A DNA stretch of 64,000 nucleotides from Caldimonas mangrovi. GTDB taxonomy: Bacteria; Pseudomonadota; Gammaproteobacteria; Burkholderiales; Burkholderiaceae_C. Location: NCBI RefSeq assembly GCF_023721835.1, contig NZ_JAMKFE010000008.1, positions 62,001 through 126,000 of the forward strand. The letters are read 5' to 3'. Shown piece after piece: positions 61,625-64,000 of the stretch (positions within the stretch are counted from its first letter, which is position 1; each line of letters opens with the position of its first letter). Below the pieces are notes generated by a model. That model was given only the letters and a program-made list of their open reading frames with translations. It was not told the DNA's origin and searched no databases. Both the position numbers and the translations under genes were made by a program.

Positions 61625-61985
61625 CTGCGGTCTGCTCCTCGTGGTCTGGCGCGCGACGTGCGCGGCTTGTCAGCGGCAGTGTCGGCAAAACCCGCCGCGG
61701 GCGCGTACGTGATACCCGCAACGGAGCCAGGCGCTGCGATGCGGGTTGTCGGACGCCGCAGCGGCCCAATCGGCAGATCCGCATCGCCGCGGCGAGCAGT
61801 CCGGACGGTCTTCCCTCTGTCGGCGCGGTGTCCATGCCCGCCGCGTTGCGTGGCACGGATGCTGCAAAAGCCGGAAGCCGCTGATCGTCGCTCCTTGGCA
61901 GGGCTTGGGGTCGGCACGAAAGCGGCGGGTGCCGGCGGCATGGCGTTGCCGGTACCCTCTATCCACTCGAGACCCAGGAGACATC
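61625..61985. other. Divergent intergenic region between dctB and a Bug receptor gene
   Basis: This 361-bp gap holds no gene. It contains the sigma-54 promoter at 61851-61866 and, upstream of it, a loose inverted repeat ACCCGCA/TGCGGGT (61714-61720 and 61740-61746) that could be a DctD site, though its arms are short. No sigma-70 promoter is obvious for dctB. Confidence 0.5.
61851..61866 (+). promoter_or_regulatory. Sigma-54 (-24/-12) promoter upstream of the Bug receptor gene
   Basis: TGGCACGGATGCTGCA matches the sigma-54 consensus TGGCACG-N4-TTGCA at every fixed position but one (C for T at the first base of TTGC). The invariant GG and GC are ten bases apart as required. Transcription would begin near 61877, about 110 bases before the gene start. 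Confidence 0.78.
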
Positions 61986-62963
61986 ATGAATCGCCACTTC
62001 TTCCTGCGCACCGCGTGCGCTGCCGTCCTTGCCGCCACCGCGAGTCCGTGGGCGATGGCCGACGGCTACCCGGCCAAGCCGGTGCGCGTGATCGTTCCGT
62101 TTGCGCCGGGAGGCACCACCGACATCATCGCGCGCGTGGTCGCCGACCAGGTGCAGCCGGCCTTCGGTCAATTGATGATCGTCGAGAACAAGGCCGGTGC
62201 CGGCGGCATGATCGGTGCGTCCGAGATCGCGAAAGCCACGCCCGATGGCTACACGGTCGGCATCGCGACGGTGTCCACCACGGCGTCGGTGCCGGCGATC
62301 AACCCGAAGGTGCCGTACGACCCGCTGAACGACTTCACTTCCATCATCAACATCGCGGCCACGCCGAACGTGCTGGCGGTGCACCCGTCATTTCCCGCGA
62401 AAGAGTTCAAGGCCTTCCTCGCCAGCGTGAAGGCCAACCCCACCAAATATTCGTACGCGAGTTCAGGCACCGGCGGCATCGGCCACATGCAGATGGAGCT
62501 GTTCAAGTCGCTGACCGGCGCGCAGATCACGCACATCCCGTACAAGGGTGCGGGCCCGGCGCTGAACGATGCCGTCGCCGGCCAGGTGCCGGTGATCTTC
62601 GACAACCTGCCGTCGGCGCTGCCGTTCATCAAGGACGGCCGGCTCGTCGCGCTGGCGGTGGCTGCCAACGAGCGCGTCGCCGCGCTGCCTGACGTGCCGA
62701 CCTTCAAGGAGCTGGGCCTGGCGCCGGTCAACCGGATGGCCTACTACGGCATCCACGGCCCCAAAGGGCTGCCCAAGGACGTGGTGGCGAAGATCTCGGC
62801 TGCGGTCAAGAAGACACTCGAAAAGCCTGAGGTGCGCAAGCGCATCGAGGAGACCGGTTCGGTGATCGTCGCCAACACCCCCGAGCAGTTCGCCGCCCAG
62901 ACCAAGGCAGAGTTCGAGGTCTACAAGCAGGTGGTGCAGCAGCAGAAGCTGTCGCTGGACTGA
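61986..62963 (+). CDS. Bug-family tripartite tricarboxylate transporter substrate-binding protein
   Basis: Second periplasmic Bug (TctC) receptor in the window, 325 residues. The signal peptide ends at WAMA-DGYP; then KPVRVIVPFAPGGTTD, GIATVSTTASVPA and the pocket block YASSGTGGIGHMQME. AGGAG at 61976-61980 sets the ATG. It lies divergently from dctBD and behind a sigma-54 promoter, so its expression is probably controlled by DctD. No TctA/TctB or DctQM genes are adjacent. The ligand is unknown. Confidence 0.93.
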   Translation: MNRHFFLRTACAAVLAATASPWAMADGYPAKPVRVIVPFAPGGTTDIIARVVADQVQPAFGQLMIVENKAGAGGMIGASEIAKATPDGYTVGIATVSTTASVPAINPKVPYDPLNDFTSIINIAATPNVLAVHPSFPAKEFKAFLASVKANPTKYSYASSGTGGIGHMQMELFKSLTGAQITHIPYKGAGPALNDAVAGQVPVIFDNLPSALPFIKDGRLVALAVAANERVAALPDVPTFKELGLAPVNRMAYYGIHGPKGLPKDVVAKISAAVKKTLEKPEVRKRIEETGSVIVANTPEQFAAQTKAEFEVYKQVVQQQKLSLD

Positions 62964-62994
62964 GCGCACCGGGAAGAGGGGCTGCTGCGCGCCG

Positions 62995-64000
62995 TCACCT
63001 CCCCCGGGGCGGGCGGCGGCGTGCGGCGCGGCTGCGCCGGTAGAGGTCCATCACCGCGGTGGCGCTGGAGCCGTGCAGCAGTACCGAAAGCACGATGCTG
63101 ACCAGCACCGCATGCACCACGAGCGGAATGTCGTCGCCGTGGGCGCCATGCGAGACGGCGAACGCCAGGTAGTAGACCGAGCCGACGCCGCGGATGCCGA
63201 ACCAGGCGGCCAGCGCGCGCTCGGTGTTCGTCCAGCGGAAGAAGTGGGTCGTGAGCCAGATCGCGAGCGGCCGCGCCACCAGGATCAGCGTCAGGCCGAG
63301 TGCGACGTGCATGGCGCTGAAGGCCCAGTTGCTGAGCAAGCCGCCCACCATCAGCATCACGGTCAGCTCGACCAGCTTCTCCAGGTCGAGCGTGAAATCG
63401 AGCACCTCCTTGGCCATGTACGCGCAGGTATCGCGCGGGTCGGCCTGCGGCACTTCGCAGCCGTCCGGGCCGACGCGACCGGCACGGTCGACATGCTCGA
63501 CATGCCGCATCGCGAGGCCGGCGGCGAACACCGCCAGGAAACCATAGGCGTGGATGGACAGCGCCAGCCCGTAGCTCACGGCGATGAGCCCGAGGGTCAG
63601 GAAGCTTTCCATGCCGACCGCCTGCTGGCGTTCGCGGCGCAGGTAGACCACGGCGCGGCTGAAACCGCAGCCTATGGCCCAGCCGAGCAGCAGACCGGCC
63701 GTGGTGGCCCACAGCACGTCGACGCCCCACCAGCGCAGCGCGTGCGGCCCGAGGTCGTGCACGCCGAGCAGACCGAGCGCGAGCATGACGAACGGGAAGG
63801 CGGTGCCATCGTTGAGTCCGCCTTCGCCGGTCAGGCTGAAGCGCAGGCGGTCGCGGTCGTGGATGTTCTTGACCTGCACGTCGGAGGCGAGCACCGGGTC
63901 GGTCGGCGCCAGCACGGCGGCCAGCAGCAGCGCGGCCCCAAGCGACAGGCCGAACGCCAGGCCCGCGAGCGTCATCACCCCGATCGTCAGTGCCATCGCC
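62995..64000 (-). CDS. Cation/proton antiporter, N-terminus cut by window edge
   Basis: Monovalent cation:proton antiporter of the CPA1 NhaP-like type; about ten membrane segments are visible and the frame is open to the window end, so the N-terminus is missing. Ion-path motifs include APTDPVLASDVQ and GGLNDGTAFPF, and near the C-terminus GIRGVGSVYYLAF. A hydrophilic insertion with VEHVDRAGRVGPDGCE separates two halves. The C-terminal tail is Arg/Pro-rich. The ATG at 63994-63996 is internal, not the start. Convergent with the Bug gene, 31 bp between stops. Confidence 0.9.
   Translation of the reverse strand, partial: AMALTIGVMTLAGLAFGLSLGAALLLAAVLAPTDPVLASDVQVKNIHDRDRLRFSLTGEGGLNDGTAFPFVMLALGLLGVHDLGPHALRWWGVDVLWATTAGLLLGWAIGCGFSRAVVYLRRERQQAVGMESFLTLGLIAVSYGLALSIHAYGFLAVFAAGLAMRHVEHVDRAGRVGPDGCEVPQADPRDTCAYMAKEVLDFTLDLEKLVELTVMLMVGGLLSNWAFSAMHVALGLTLILVARPLAIWLTTHFFRWTNTERALAAWFGIRGVGSVYYLAFAVSHGAHGDDIPLVVHAVLVSIVLSVLLHGSSATAVMDLYRRSRAARRRPPRGR

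Noticed and set aside
60560-62692. A 710-codon plus-strand frame running from inside dctB into the Bug gene
   Set aside because: It crosses two real genes in the wrong frame and would span the sigma-54 promoter region; no motif supports it.

Overview
The window is a GC-rich, gene-dense, syntenic stretch of chromosome from a betaproteobacterium of the order Burkholderiales. The best guess is the Rubrivivax/Leptothrix/Ideonella/Caldimonas side of the order. The evidence is gene order (mscL-petABC-sspAB; DciA-like/M23/secA; argB-nucleotidase-slmA; pilBCD-coaE-zapD-yacG; ispB-rplU-rpmA-obg-proB; hemA-prfA-prmC-grxD-ubiX), a beta/gamma-type cytochrome b, a phasin, and two Bug-type tricarboxylate receptors. 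No species can be named from sequence alone. I see no insertion sequence, integrase, prophage, CRISPR array or obvious island; the three tRNA genes (Thr-TGT, Pro-CGG, Met-CAT) have no mobile DNA beside them.

Layout. 1-10 kb: an edge-truncated HtrA-type protease, a Nif3-family protein, pdxA, a large DUF1631 protein, mscL, the cytochrome bc1 operon petABC, then sspA-sspB and tRNA-Thr. 10-16 kb: a DciA-like DUF721 protein, an M23 peptidase, secA and argJ. 16-24 kb has a lipid and cofactor flavour: a patatin-like hydrolase, a phasin, a two-domain fatty acyl reductase of the Marinobacter type, and bioA-bioF-bioD. 24-27 kb: a quinone-reductase-like enzyme with a divergent LysR regulator, then a three-gene periplasmic metal operon (Spy/CpxP-like, DUF411, CusF-like) behind a promoter with a 19-bp spacer and a CueR-like dyad. 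27-37 kb: argB, a HAD nucleotidase, slmA, pdeM, a DUF815 ATPase and mutT face the yacG-zapD-coaE-pilD-pilC-pilB block.

37-46 kb: tRNA-Pro, ispB, rplU-rpmA with a structured leader, a small membrane protein, obg, proB, rppH, proS, a lytic transglycosylase, ubiX and grxD. 46-54 kb: an unknown outer-membrane barrel, prmC, prfA, hemA, a small membrane protein, a 7TM-DISM receptor with a degenerate GGDEF-like domain, miaB, a small exported protein and tRNA-Met. 54-64 kb: a Bug receptor plus N-formylglutamate-amidohydrolase operon with a divergent LysR gene whose start lies in or next to a perfect 11-bp-arm palindrome; an LCMT-family methyltransferase; a DctB/DctD-type two-component system; a second Bug receptor behind a near-consensus sigma-54 promoter; and an edge-truncated cation/proton antiporter.

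Most of the window is ordinary housekeeping sequence. The observations most worth following are the MerR-type metal promoter and its operon, the sigma-54 promoter linking DctBD to the divergent Bug receptor, the fatty acyl reductase likely to be annotated only as an SDR, the LysR palindrome, and the repeated hairpins in the rplU leader. I did not find a convincing, wholly new multi-gene system.
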